A DNA stretch of 64,000 bases, taken from Candidatus Treponema merdequi. GTDB taxonomy: Bacteria > Spirochaetota > Spirochaetia > Treponematales > Treponemataceae. The stretch's first letter is position 1. Each line of letters starts with the position of its first letter. Positions 53,416-62,204 of this stretch are shown here, one piece after another. The stretch is from positions 53,990 through 117,989 of the forward strand of contig JAGHVB010000014.1 of assembly GCA_018064525.1 (NCBI GenBank). The letters are read 5' to 3'. A program made the position numbers and the translations under genes. The notes beneath the pieces were generated by a model, which saw only the letters and a list, made by a program, of their open reading frames with translations, ran no database searches and was not told the origin of the DNA.

Positions 53416-54621
53416 TTATTTTGCTATTTTTAATTCCCACGCTTTATGACACTTAGTGCCTTCAAAATCTTTCGGAATTGATTCTTCTGTAATGTCAGTT
53501 ACCATAATGACTTTCCCAGAAATTGTAGCCTGTGGTAACTTTGATTTATCGAACACAAGTTTTGTACTGTTTGTTGAAAAATATAAAACGCCGCCTGGTG
53601 AAAGAATGTTGAGACAGTCTTTTACAAGCTGAGGCCAGTCTTTGTTTATGTCGAGAACATTGTATGTGTTCTTGCTGTTTGAAAAAGTAGGCGGGTCGAG
53701 GATGATTAAATCATAATAATCTTCTTCTTTGAGCTGTCCCTGTTTTGCGCTCACAGCTTTTTCCTTTAAAAATTCAATGCAGTCACATCTTGTGTAAATA
53801 TATTTTTCGCTGTCAGAAAATCCGTTGAGCATCATGTTGTCTTTTGCAAAAGAAAGATATGTGTTTGAAAGATCAACTGATTCAACTTTTCGTGCTCCGC
53901 CTTCTGCAGCATATACTGAAAAACTTCCTGTGTAGCAGAAAAGATTTAGAACTGATTTTTTTGCTGAGATTTCGCGGACTTTTGAACGGAGAGGGCGGTG
54001 GTCAAAGAAGAGACCTGTGTCGAGGTAAGATGTTAAATCGAGTTTGAAAAGCTGTCCTGCTTCCTGGGTGACGCCTGTTATTTTGTAAGTGGAATTTGTT
54101 AAGCCAGTTTCTTCGTCAGAGCTGTCATCACTTGAAGTGCCGCGGGTTTTTGAAGTGACCTCAGTTTTTTCGTATTGAGATGTTCCTCTCTGGCGTTTTC
54201 GTTCTTTTTTTACGATGTGATTTTTCTGAAGACCAAGTACCTCAGCTGCAACATTTGCCATTTCTTCAAACCAGATTTCTTCTTCTTTTTCGTCTTTTTC
54301 ATAAGGACGCTCGTAAAGATAGAGAACTGCGTACTGATTATATGAGATTTCGTTTTGAACAGTCGGATCGTTTTGAGAAATGCGTTCTGTAAGATTTGCG
54401 GTGTAGCGTGCAGCTTCGGCTTTTGAGTCAGTTCCATCAGGTAAAAACTCGTATAAATCGAGGCTTACTGGAATTTCTGGAATGTCTTTGTCGTAGATTC
54501 TGTAGCACGAAATTTTATTTTTGCGTGCCCATTTTTTGAGTTCCTTGAGCTTTCGTTTGAGGCGGTTTGCAAAAAGTGTCTTCTGATTTTCGAGCTTGGC
54601 TCCGGCATTATTAAATTCCAT
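53416..54621 (-). CDS. class I SAM methyltransferase, RlmK-like (23S rRNA)
   Basis: 401 residues from the ATG at 54621 (MEFNNAGAKLENQK); the ORF-track TTG start is rejected. The N-terminal half has the RlmK/RlmL-type substrate region (LKKWARKNKISCYRIYDKDIPEIP), then a low-complexity insert near residue 165 (RGTSSDDSSDEETG), then the linker LDTGLFFDHRPLR, the SAM loop VLNLFCYTGSFSVYAAEGGA and the catalytic IILDPPTFSNSK. RlmK makes m7G2069 in E. coli 23S rRNA. The Ser/Asp insert is unusual. pcrA is downstream on the same strand. Confidence 0.87.
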   Translation of the reverse strand: MEFNNAGAKLENQKTLFANRLKRKLKELKKWARKNKISCYRIYDKDIPEIPVSLDLYEFLPDGTDSKAEAARYTANLTERISQNDPTVQNEISYNQYAVLYLYERPYEKDEKEEEIWFEEMANVAAEVLGLQKNHIVKKERKRQRGTSQYEKTEVTSKTRGTSSDDSSDEETGLTNSTYKITGVTQEAGQLFKLDLTSYLDTGLFFDHRPLRSKVREISAKKSVLNLFCYTGSFSVYAAEGGARKVESVDLSNTYLSFAKDNMMLNGFSDSEKYIYTRCDCIEFLKEKAVSAKQGQLKEEDYYDLIILDPPTFSNSKNTYNVLDINKDWPQLVKDCLNILSPGGVLYFSTNSTKLVFDKSKLPQATISGKVIMVTDITEESIPKDFEGTKCHKAWELKIAK

Positions 54622-54693
54622 ATACACAGTTATAGCACAAAGCGGCAAAAAAATATATAATTTGGCAGTATTTTTTAGTGGAATCGGACGCTT

Positions 54694-55278
54694 ATGCTTT
54701 TTATTTTTGATATGGGCGGTGTTGTGACGAACACTTTTGAGTTTGACGCAATGTACAAAAGCCTTAAAATGGATTCAAAAGAATTTCGTGAAATCTGTAA
54801 AAGTGGAACTGATATTTTTTCACTTCTCACAAAAGGTGAAATTTCTGTAAAAGAATTCTGGGCTCAGTTTAACGACAGAATTAAAGGCCGCGATATTACT
54901 CCTGTTAAAAACGATCTTTTCAGGCTTTATTTTCATCCGGTCCTTAACGAAAAAACTGCAGCAATCATAAAATCGCTTAGAAAAAAACATCGCGTCATCT
55001 GCGGAACAAACACAATTGACAGTCACTATGAAAACCACGCAGAACGCGGAGATTATGCATTTTTTGACCAGACTTACGCATCAAATAAAATCGGAGAAGA
55101 AAAACCAGATGAAAACTTTTTCCGCGTGATTTTACAGGCAGAAGGCGTTAAACCGGAAGACACTTTTTTTACTGACGACAGAGAAGAAAACATCGAAGTC
55201 GCACGCCGGGTCGGAATAAACGCAGTTTTATTTACCTCAGCCGAACAGCTTAAAAAAGAGTGGAAAAAATATTTTTAA
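54694..55278 (+). CDS. HAD-superfamily hydrolase
   Basis: 194 residues. The HAD motifs are I FIFDMGGVV (first Asp nucleophile), II GTNT-like (VICGTNTIDS), III lysine (GEEKPDENFF) and IV TDDREENI. The cap is a small helical type, as in the YihX/epoxide-hydrolase-N-like group. Probably a phosphatase for a small phosphorylated metabolite; the substrate is unknown. It starts 72 bases from the divergent RlmK-like gene. It runs to RlmI-like after 40 bp. Confidence 0.88.
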   Translation: MLFIFDMGGVVTNTFEFDAMYKSLKMDSKEFREICKSGTDIFSLLTKGEISVKEFWAQFNDRIKGRDITPVKNDLFRLYFHPVLNEKTAAIIKSLRKKHRVICGTNTIDSHYENHAERGDYAFFDQTYASNKIGEEKPDENFFRVILQAEGVKPEDTFFTDDREENIEVARRVGINAVLFTSAEQLKKEWKKYF

Positions 55279-55318
55279 GTTTTAATTAAAATAATTTTTA
55301 ATCAGAAGGATAATTGAT

Positions 55319-56578
55319 ATGACATTTCCAAGAGTATTTTTAAATTCAAAAGAAGAAAAAGAAATTAACCAGGGATTCCCTTGGGTTTTTGATAATGAGA
55401 TTTCTCATTTAAAAGTTAAGAAGAACAGCGCTGAAAAAGAAGAATGGGTTAATATAACATTCAAAGACTGTACGCTTGAGCCTGGAACTCCTGTTGAGAT
55501 TTATACAAAGGCAGGCGGATTTTTAGGAACTGGAATTTTCAATAAAAATTCCAAAATTACAATCCGTATCATTTCAAATGAAAAAGGCGATTCAGTATAT
55601 TCTGATATCGAATCTTTCTGGTCAAAAAGAATTTCAGATGCTTACAATATCCGACAGCTTCATTATTCACAGAATGATTCATATCGTCTTATTTTTGCAG
55701 AAGCTGATTTGATTCCAGGTTTTATCTGCGAAAGATACTGTGATGAAAATGAAAAAGTTTATCTTGTAGTTCAGTTTTTAAGCATGTCATGTGAAGTTTT
55801 CAGAAAAGAAATTTTGAGCGCACTCGAAAAGATCTGCCGTCCGTATGGAATCTATGAAAGAAGTGATGCTGATGTCAGAACAAAAGAAGGCCTTGAAATG
55901 AAAGCAGGCTGGATTGGTGCTGCCCGTGATGAAAAAATTGTAATCATTGAAAATGGAATTAAGCTTACAGTTGATCTTGCACACGGACAGAAGACTGGAT
56001 ATTTTCTTGACCAGAAAGACAACAGAAAAGAAGCTGCTGCATTCTGCCATGGAAAAACTGTTCTTGATACTTTTACGCATACAGGTGCTTTTGGTCTCAA
56101 TGCATTTAAAGCCGGTGCAAAAGAAGTTATCAGTGTTGATATAAGTCCTGAAGCCGTTGATACAGTTAATGAAAATATTAAAATCAATGGCGCAGAAAAA
56201 GTAATGACTGCAGTCTGTGCAGACGTTTTTGATTTATTAAAACAATATGAAACAGAAAACAGAAAATTTGATGTAATTATTCTTGATCCTCCAGCCTTTA
56301 CAAAAAGTGCAAAGATGATTCAGAAAGCTTATGGCGGTTACAAAGAAATCAATCTTCGTGCGATGCGTCTTTTAAATAAAGGTGGAATTCTTGTTACATG
56401 CAGCTGTTCTCACTTTTTTGATGCAGTAACTTTTTATGATATGCTTATGCATGCTTCAATGGACAGCCATAGAAGAGTTCAGATTCTGCAGAAGAGAGGA
56501 GCAGGACCTGATCATCCGGTACTTCTCGGATATCCAAAGTCAGAATATCTGAAATGTGCAATAACAAGGGTATTTTAA
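55319..56578 (+). CDS. class I SAM rRNA methyltransferase, RlmI-like (PUA + MTase)
   Basis: 419 residues. The N-terminal PUA-like domain is NSKEEKEINQGFPWVFDNEI, the middle is the EEHRE-like region (ADLIPGFICERY), and the MTase part has GQKTGYFLDQKDNR, VLDTFTHTGAFGLNAFKAGA (SAM loop) and IILDPPAFTKSAK followed by the Cys motif TCSCSHFF, where the catalytic Cys of m5C enzymes lies. RlmI makes m5C1962 in 23S rRNA. AGAAGGA precedes the ATG. The MiaA gene follows after 15 bp, so both are one operon. Confidence 0.9.
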   Translation: MTFPRVFLNSKEEKEINQGFPWVFDNEISHLKVKKNSAEKEEWVNITFKDCTLEPGTPVEIYTKAGGFLGTGIFNKNSKITIRIISNEKGDSVYSDIESFWSKRISDAYNIRQLHYSQNDSYRLIFAEADLIPGFICERYCDENEKVYLVVQFLSMSCEVFRKEILSALEKICRPYGIYERSDADVRTKEGLEMKAGWIGAARDEKIVIIENGIKLTVDLAHGQKTGYFLDQKDNRKEAAAFCHGKTVLDTFTHTGAFGLNAFKAGAKEVISVDISPEAVDTVNENIKINGAEKVMTAVCADVFDLLKQYETENRKFDVIILDPPAFTKSAKMIQKAYGGYKEINLRAMRLLNKGGILVTCSCSHFFDAVTFYDMLMHASMDSHRRVQILQKRGAGPDHPVLLGYPKSEYLKCAITRVF

Positions 56579-56593
56579 TTTTGAGGAGATTAA

Positions 56594-57544
56594 ATGGGCA
56601 ATTATAATTCCGTTGTTTTGCTCGGACCTACAGCAGTTGGAAAAACTTCTCTTGGTGTAAAGCTCGCGTCTGAGTTTGGATTTGAAATCATTTCTGCAGA
56701 TTCCCGTCAGGTTTATAAAGGCCTCGACCTCGGAAGCGGAAAAGATTTAGATGAATATAATTACAACGGCCAGAAAATTCCATATCATGTGATTGATGTT
56801 ACAGATCTTTCTCACGAATATAATCTCTTTGATTACACAAAAGATTTTTACAAAGCATTTTCAGATATAACTTCGCGCGGTAAAATTCCATTTGTAGTCG
56901 GTGGAACAGGAATGTATCTTGATTCCTTTATAAGAAATTATGAACTTGTTGAAGTTCCGGAAAATAAAGAATTAAGAAAATCACTTGAATCAAAAACACT
57001 CGAACAGCTTGATGAAATGCTTTTACAGTTAAAACCTGATCTTCACAACAGAACGGATCTTGCACTTCGAGACCGAGTTGTGAAAGCAATCGAAATTGCA
57101 ACATTTATGCAGAGTGAAGAATATCTCAAAAACAAAGAAGAACTTTTAAGACGCCCAAAAGTAGAACCTTTGATTCTCGGAACGACAATTGACCGGAGTA
57201 TATTAAGAGAAAATATCAGAATCAGACTTCAGGAACGCTTTGATGAAGGAATGATTGAAGAAGTGCAGGGACTTCATGATGCAGGTTTTTCATGGGAAAG
57301 AATGGAACGTCTTGGACTTGAATATAAATTTATTTCAGAATATCTCGAACAGAAAATCAAGACAAAAGAAGAACTTTTTGATTCTCTGTATACTGCAATC
57401 TGTCAGTTTGCAAAAAGACAGGAAACCTGGTTCCGCGGAATGGAACGAAAAGGCGTAAAAATAACCTGGCTCACACGAGAGGCAAACCAGGTTTCAAAGT
57501 TTAACGAAGCAGTTAAATTAATTAAAGAAAACTTTAATTTCTAG
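56594..57544 (+). CDS. miaA: tRNA dimethylallyltransferase
   Basis: 316 residues. Walker A LGPTAVGKTSLGV, the substrate-base site SADSRQVYKGLDLGSGKD, VGGTGMYLDSF and the tRNA-binding TAICQFAKRQETWFRGM are the standard MiaA elements. It adds the dimethylallyl group to A37 of tRNAs reading UNN codons. TGAGGAG precedes the ATG. It follows the RlmI-like gene in the same RNA-modification operon. The stop is followed by a 72-residue minus-strand gene. Confidence 0.97.
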   Translation: MGNYNSVVLLGPTAVGKTSLGVKLASEFGFEIISADSRQVYKGLDLGSGKDLDEYNYNGQKIPYHVIDVTDLSHEYNLFDYTKDFYKAFSDITSRGKIPFVVGGTGMYLDSFIRNYELVEVPENKELRKSLESKTLEQLDEMLLQLKPDLHNRTDLALRDRVVKAIEIATFMQSEEYLKNKEELLRRPKVEPLILGTTIDRSILRENIRIRLQERFDEGMIEEVQGLHDAGFSWERMERLGLEYKFISEYLEQKIKTKEELFDSLYTAICQFAKRQETWFRGMERKGVKITWLTREANQVSKFNEAVKLIKENFNF

Positions 57545-57565
57545 ATTATGAAATTAATTTTCTAA

Positions 57566-57784
57566 TTAAGCTCCAACAGCCATTTTCTGAGTGTCTTCAA
57601 CTTTTGTAAGATAACCAGTTCTTACGCAGCTGTCGAAAAGAGTATGGCTGATAAAGTCTGTTTTAACTTCATTGTAGCCGTCACGATCGCGGACGATTCT
57701 AACTACGTAGCCGTCTTCCATTTCGTGAACGATTGTCATATAGTCTGTAGATTTTCCAATACTTTTTAATGTGTAAGTTCCCAT
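57566..57784 (-). CDS. 72-residue protein, function unknown
   Basis: MGTYTLKSIGKSTDYMTIVHEMEDGYVVRIV... no Cys, signal or membrane segment, a mixture of short beta-strand patterns (GYVVRIVRDRDGYNEVKTDFI) and a hydrophobic helix-like end. AAAGGGG lies well placed before the ATG, so it is a real and well translated gene. Family unknown to me. It stands alone on the minus strand between miaA and tatD and may be a small regulatory or RNA-binding protein (speculation). Confidence 0.75.
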   Translation of the reverse strand: MGTYTLKSIGKSTDYMTIVHEMEDGYVVRIVRDRDGYNEVKTDFISHTLFDSCVRTGYLTKVEDTQKMAVGA

Positions 57785-57881
57785 AGTTAAACCCCTTTAC
57801 ATAAAATAAAATTCTACTTAAAGTACAAATTGCTTGTACTTATATTTTCGGTTTTTGAAAAATTTTGTTTAGCATTTTTTT

Positions 57882-58658
57882 ATGAATTTTAGAGATTTTT
57901 TAGATTTAAATATTTTATGTGATTCTCATCTTCATCTGTCAGATTTTTGTGACGATGAGGTGGAATTTATAAATAATCCGAATTATTTCTGCATTTCATC
58001 ATGTCATACAGAAAACGATTTTCAAAAAACAGAAAAACTGAAAGCTGAATCAAAATCAAATATTTTAATAAGTTTTGGAATTCATCCGCAGAAACCTGAA
58101 AAAAGTCTTATTTCTTTTCTGGAAAAACTTTTACAGAATAATAAACTAAATGCTGTAGGAGAGTGCGGTTTTGACTTTTTTACAGATGAGTTTAAGTCAA
58201 ATCAGAAAGAGCAGACTGAAGTTTTTAATATCCAGATGGAATTTTCTCAAAAATATAATGTTCCTCTTGTAATTCATGGACGAAAATGTGTTGAACAGTT
58301 TTTTAAAAATTCAATTACGTTAAAAAAATGTCCTTCTGTAATTTTTCATTCCTTTATGGGAACAGCATCTGAAGCTTTTTCACTTTTAAATCACGGAATA
58401 AATGCAGCATTTTCATTTTCAAAGCAGCTTTCAAATGGAAATAAAAAGGCGATTGAATGTGTAAAAAATCTTCCTGCAGACAGACTGCTTTTTGAAACAG
58501 ATGCACCATATCAGACTTTAAAAAATGAAAAAATAACAGCCCCACAACAGATTTTATCTGTTTATGAGGCTGCTTATAATCTGCGTAAAGAAAATGATTT
58601 TTCAGATTTTGCAGGAAAGATTTATTCTAATTTTCAGCATTTTGTAAATATTGTTTAA
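57882..58658 (+). CDS. TatD-family metal-dependent hydrolase
   Basis: 258 residues. The TIM-barrel metal ligands are present in order: CDSHLHLSDF, GECGFDFF (Glu), PLVIHGRKC (His), VIFHSFMG (His) and FETDAPYQT (Asp). TatD proteins are DNA 3'-5' exonucleases or general hydrolases in repair and quality control. The N-terminus before the first ligand pair is slightly extended. Its last 32 bases overlap, on the opposite strand, the end of the Hpt gene. Confidence 0.92.
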   Translation: MNFRDFLDLNILCDSHLHLSDFCDDEVEFINNPNYFCISSCHTENDFQKTEKLKAESKSNILISFGIHPQKPEKSLISFLEKLLQNNKLNAVGECGFDFFTDEFKSNQKEQTEVFNIQMEFSQKYNVPLVIHGRKCVEQFFKNSITLKKCPSVIFHSFMGTASEAFSLLNHGINAAFSFSKQLSNGNKKAIECVKNLPADRLLFETDAPYQTLKNEKITAPQQILSVYEAAYNLRKENDFSDFAGKIYSNFQHFVNIV

Positions 58659-58974
58659 CGGCTTTCATAGTTTCGTCAAGAAGCTTTACAAAATCATTAA
58701 TAAGAGGAGCAAGATTTCCTTCTGCTTTTTTTCTAAGAATATCTTCAATTTCCTGTCCTTTTGCTGCGGCTTTTACTGCTGCAATCTGGCGGCAGGCGCC
58801 TTTTGCCCTGTGAACATAACTTGCGGCTTCTTCTTCAGATTTCATAATAAGATCATTAAGTTCCTTAACGTCAAATTTTGCTTCTGTTGAATAAAGTTTT
58901 AAAAGTTCCACATAAAGTTCTTTATCGTTATCTGCAAGATCAAGACCTTTTTCTATATCTAATATTTCATTCAT
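58627..58974 (-). CDS. Hpt (histidine phosphotransfer) domain protein
   Basis: 115 residues, a single helical bundle. YVHRAKGACRQIAAVKAAAKGQEIED carries the phospho-accepting His in the HxxKG-like Hpt motif, with the expected preceding helix (DNDKELYVELLKLYSTEA). It passes phosphate between a hybrid kinase and a response regulator. No kinase or regulator gene is in the window, so it is an orphan that probably serves a distant two-component system. It overlaps tatD tail-to-tail by 32 bp. Gap to the divergent lepB is short (45 bp). Confidence 0.88.
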   Translation of the reverse strand: MNEILDIEKGLDLADNDKELYVELLKLYSTEAKFDVKELNDLIMKSEEEAASYVHRAKGACRQIAAVKAAAKGQEIEDILRKKAEGNLAPLINDFVKLLDETMKAVKQYLQNAEN

Positions 58975-59019
58975 ATTGAAAATATAGAATGTTTTATGTT
59001 TTTATGCTATATTAATCTT

Positions 59020-60819
59020 ATGAAAAAAATCAATTTCTTTATTGCTGCTAATTTAATTTTTGCAGTTTTGTTTTCACTTATAAATATTTGTTTTAATCCA
59101 GATATTTCATGTCTTGCTTTTATCATTTCTCTTGTTTTTACAGGATTTATGATTTATTTTCTTGGAATAAATATTTATAAAAAAAAGCTTTCTGAAAAAG
59201 TTTTCTGTGCTAAAAAATTTTTGCAGTATGAAGCATATATTTATTTAATAGCTTTTATCATCAGACGTGCAGGTCTTAAAGAAACTGGTTTTATTTTCGA
59301 CTTGATTTCTGTAATTTTCTGGCTTGGAATTTTTATAAGCGGTTTATTTTTACAGAAATATTTTAATCCAAAAAATTATAAAGTAATTACAGGAATAACA
59401 ATTACTGATTTTAAAAATGAAAGTTTTGTAAAAATGTTTTCAAAAGGAAAGACAAGAAACGGAAAAAAAGTTTCTGGAATTGATTATCTTAAATGGCTTG
59501 GCTTTGAAATTGTAGACTGGGGTGATGCACTCGTTCAGGCTGTTTTTATGCTTTTTCTTTTTCAGATATTTTTCTTTCAGCTTTATAAAATTCCATCAGA
59601 ATCCATGGTTCCAGAGTATATGATTAATGACAGAGTTGCTGTCAGCAAACTTACAAGCGGACCAAAATTTCCATTAAGTGATGTTGGAATTCCCTGCTTT
59701 AAAAAATATCACAGAGGAGATATCGTAGTATTAAGAAATCCTCATTATATCATCAACCGCGAATCCGAAGTAAAAACAGTTGTATCACAGATTGTTCATA
59801 TGCTGACTTTTACACTTGTAAATACAAATCTTGATGAAAATGGAAATATCAAAGCAGACCCTCTTGTAAAACGAATTACAGGTTTAGAGGGTGAACAGCT
59901 TATGATGCAGGATGGAATTTTATATTCCCGCACAAAAGATAGTGATGAATTTAAAGTTGTTCAGGAAGACGCAAAATGGGCATCATATAATCTTAATGAT
60001 GAAAATGAAGCTGTAAAAAGATATATCAGGGATTTCAGGGTTTCTGATGAAATTTACGAAGAACTTTGTTTTGTAGAAAAGCAGAGAAATAATCTCGATA
60101 TGAATTTTGCAAAGCAGAGATGTAACGAACTTGCAGTTGAATTTTCAAAATACGCAGACAATTTTGAATTATCAGATAATGAACTTCTTGAAATATTTAA
60201 TTCTTCAGAAATGCAGGAAGCTCTTTTTACAAAGTTTTATGATAATTATATCCAGCGTCTTCTTTCATTAAAAGGTGGAGCTGGATGGTTTAAAAAGTTT
60301 ATGACTGAATGGATTTTGAGTTATGACCAGCTTTCAGAAAATGGGCTGATTGGTAATAATCTTTATGATGACGCAAATTATAAACTTAATATAATGTTTA
60401 AACTGACACTTGGAGAACTTTTTGTAAAGTGTGCAGAATTAAGCCATAAAATGATTCCTGCAGAAACATGGAATGATGACAGTGTAGTTTCTCAAAATAA
60501 AATGCTTTTAAGGCTTTTACATAATTATATGTGTGTAATGGATTTAAGAAATATGCCTGTTTTTCCTGAAAATGATGAAAATGGAAATCCATGTTATATT
60601 CCTGAAGGATGTTATTTTATGATGGGAGATAACAGATTCAATTCTTTTGATATGAGACACACTAACAAGGAATTTCTTGCAAAGCTTACTGAATACGACA
60701 ATTATTCTCTTACATATTATTCATCAATGAAACCGATGTATGTTCCTGAAAAACTGATTCTTGGATCTGCTGTATTCCGTTTCTGGCCGCTTACAAGAGC
60801 AGTCAGAAATGCAAGGTAA
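59020..60819 (+). CDS. lepB: signal peptidase I with a large insertion
   Basis: 599 residues; usual enzymes are 180-330. Four hydrophobic segments come first (residues ~3-120), and a further anchor ~175-200 precedes the catalytic Ser in IPSESMVP. The Lys is in LVKRITGLEGE, and the last box is FMMGDNRFNSFDMRH. Between the Lys box and the last box lie ~230 residues where the family has ~40-100: mostly helical, acidic, with many Glu/Asn (NELLEIFNSSEMQEALF). The N-terminus and insertion may recognise partners or shape the periplasmic face. It removes signal peptides from exported proteins. ATG 59020 is six bases after a TATATT element; the ORF-track start 58996 is rejected. Confidence 0.88.
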   Translation: MKKINFFIAANLIFAVLFSLINICFNPDISCLAFIISLVFTGFMIYFLGINIYKKKLSEKVFCAKKFLQYEAYIYLIAFIIRRAGLKETGFIFDLISVIFWLGIFISGLFLQKYFNPKNYKVITGITITDFKNESFVKMFSKGKTRNGKKVSGIDYLKWLGFEIVDWGDALVQAVFMLFLFQIFFFQLYKIPSESMVPEYMINDRVAVSKLTSGPKFPLSDVGIPCFKKYHRGDIVVLRNPHYIINRESEVKTVVSQIVHMLTFTLVNTNLDENGNIKADPLVKRITGLEGEQLMMQDGILYSRTKDSDEFKVVQEDAKWASYNLNDENEAVKRYIRDFRVSDEIYEELCFVEKQRNNLDMNFAKQRCNELAVEFSKYADNFELSDNELLEIFNSSEMQEALFTKFYDNYIQRLLSLKGGAGWFKKFMTEWILSYDQLSENGLIGNNLYDDANYKLNIMFKLTLGELFVKCAELSHKMIPAETWNDDSVVSQNKMLLRLLHNYMCVMDLRNMPVFPENDENGNPCYIPEGCYFMMGDNRFNSFDMRHTNKEFLAKLTEYDNYSLTYYSSMKPMYVPEKLILGSAVFRFWPLTRAVRNAR

Positions 60820-60848
60820 GAGAGTAATTACAGATAATTCTTTAGATT

Positions 60849-62204
60849 TTAGTTATTATTTTTATCTGCCATATATTTTCTGTATTTTTCCGGATTGACT
60901 CTGAAAGCAATAATTGGACTTTCAGGGTCATCTTTTGCATGGAACAAAGCCTGTTCTGCTTCTGCTATAAGACGTTCTCCAGAAATAAATCTGAGTGAAC
61001 GGGAAGCGATTCCGATATATGGTTTCTCTTTAATATTGTATCCGCTTAAAGTTGAACAGAGTTCTGCATAAATCAATTCACCGCTGTCCATTGCCTTATC
61101 AATATCAGCATTGCTATATATAACTGCGATACCGTCTTTCTTATATTCAAAAAGCATGTCTTTGTAGTGAAAAATATCGATGAGATGTTTACAAATTTCA
61201 ATTCCATGAGGAGTATCAAAGTTGATTGACGGAATCTGAATAAGCATTAAAGAAATATCAATTTCTCCGCTTGCAGCTCTGGCAAGTTCACTTTCAAGTC
61301 TGGTTTCAAGATATTTTTCAAAACAGAAACCTGTTGTAGAACTGAATAAATCTTCATGTTCCGGAGCTGGTTTTGAAAGAACTTCATCAATTGATTCGGA
61401 ATCAGTTTTTGTTTTCTGTATATCATTATCTGATTCTGTTGATTCTTCAGCTTTTATATTTTCTGTGATTTCTGGCTGGAAAGTTTCTGTATCATCTGAA
61501 ATTTCTGTTTGAGAAGATTCAGTATTTTGTTCAATTTCTGTTTCTGGAACTTCCGTGTTTTCTGAAATTTCTGTTTCTTCTGTGATTTCCATTTCTGAAA
61601 CATCTGTTTCGGACTGGAGTTTTGAATCGTCAATACTGTCAGTCTGGGAATCTTCCTGTTCAAAAGATTCAGAATCAAAATCATTGTCTGTCTGTGTCTG
61701 TCTGTGAGTTTTTGAAGTTCCACTTAAATATAAAGACATGAGACAGATTGCGCTTACACAGGTTGCTGATAAGATAATGATAAATGCAACTTTTGCACGT
61801 GAGAAAATCAAATTGAGTGGAAGAGTATAAATCTGAACTGTCAATGTCATATCAACAGTATTTCCTTCTGTAATTCTTCGGGAATCTGTAATTGTCAGTC
61901 CTCGTTTTGAGGATTTTTCAGAAGGAAAAACATAAATTTCCTGTGAAGGTGTTTCAAGTTTAATTGTATAATAATAATCAGGACTTCCGATTGCTCTTGT
62001 AAAACTTTTTATAAAATCTGAATCCGGATATTTATAGTAAGAAATTGATTCTTCTGTCTGTCTGTAAAGTTTATCAAGTTTTTCGCGGGCAGATGTCTGT
62101 CCGATTTTATAATCTTCGTAAAGAACGGCTCCTGTGCCGATTAAAGTTCCTGCAAATGTAAAGCAGATAAGGATGACAATAACATTAAAAAATTTCTTAT
62201 TCAT
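60849..62204 (-). CDS. membrane protein with acidic repeats and degenerate GGDEF-like domain
   Basis: 451 residues. TM1 (VIVILICFTFAGTLIGTGAVL), a ~110-residue periplasmic part, TM2 (~residue 140), then a ~130-residue Glu/Thr/Ser-rich linker of short repeats (EITEETEISENTEVPETEI), then a C-terminal domain whose order (FCFEKYLETRLESELARAASG ... LFEYKKDGIAVIYSNADID ... YIGIASRS) resembles diguanylate cyclase GGDEF domains. The GGDEF motif itself is absent (KKDG where RYGGDEF should be), so it is probably catalytically dead, a c-di-GMP or protein-binding relic. It overlaps the upstream DUF115 gene by 4 bp. Confidence 0.78.
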   Translation of the reverse strand: MNKKFFNVIVILICFTFAGTLIGTGAVLYEDYKIGQTSAREKLDKLYRQTEESISYYKYPDSDFIKSFTRAIGSPDYYYTIKLETPSQEIYVFPSEKSSKRGLTITDSRRITEGNTVDMTLTVQIYTLPLNLIFSRAKVAFIIILSATCVSAICLMSLYLSGTSKTHRQTQTDNDFDSESFEQEDSQTDSIDDSKLQSETDVSEMEITEETEISENTEVPETEIEQNTESSQTEISDDTETFQPEITENIKAEESTESDNDIQKTKTDSESIDEVLSKPAPEHEDLFSSTTGFCFEKYLETRLESELARAASGEIDISLMLIQIPSINFDTPHGIEICKHLIDIFHYKDMLFEYKKDGIAVIYSNADIDKAMDSGELIYAELCSTLSGYNIKEKPYIGIASRSLRFISGERLIAEAEQALFHAKDDPESPIIAFRVNPEKYRKYMADKNNN

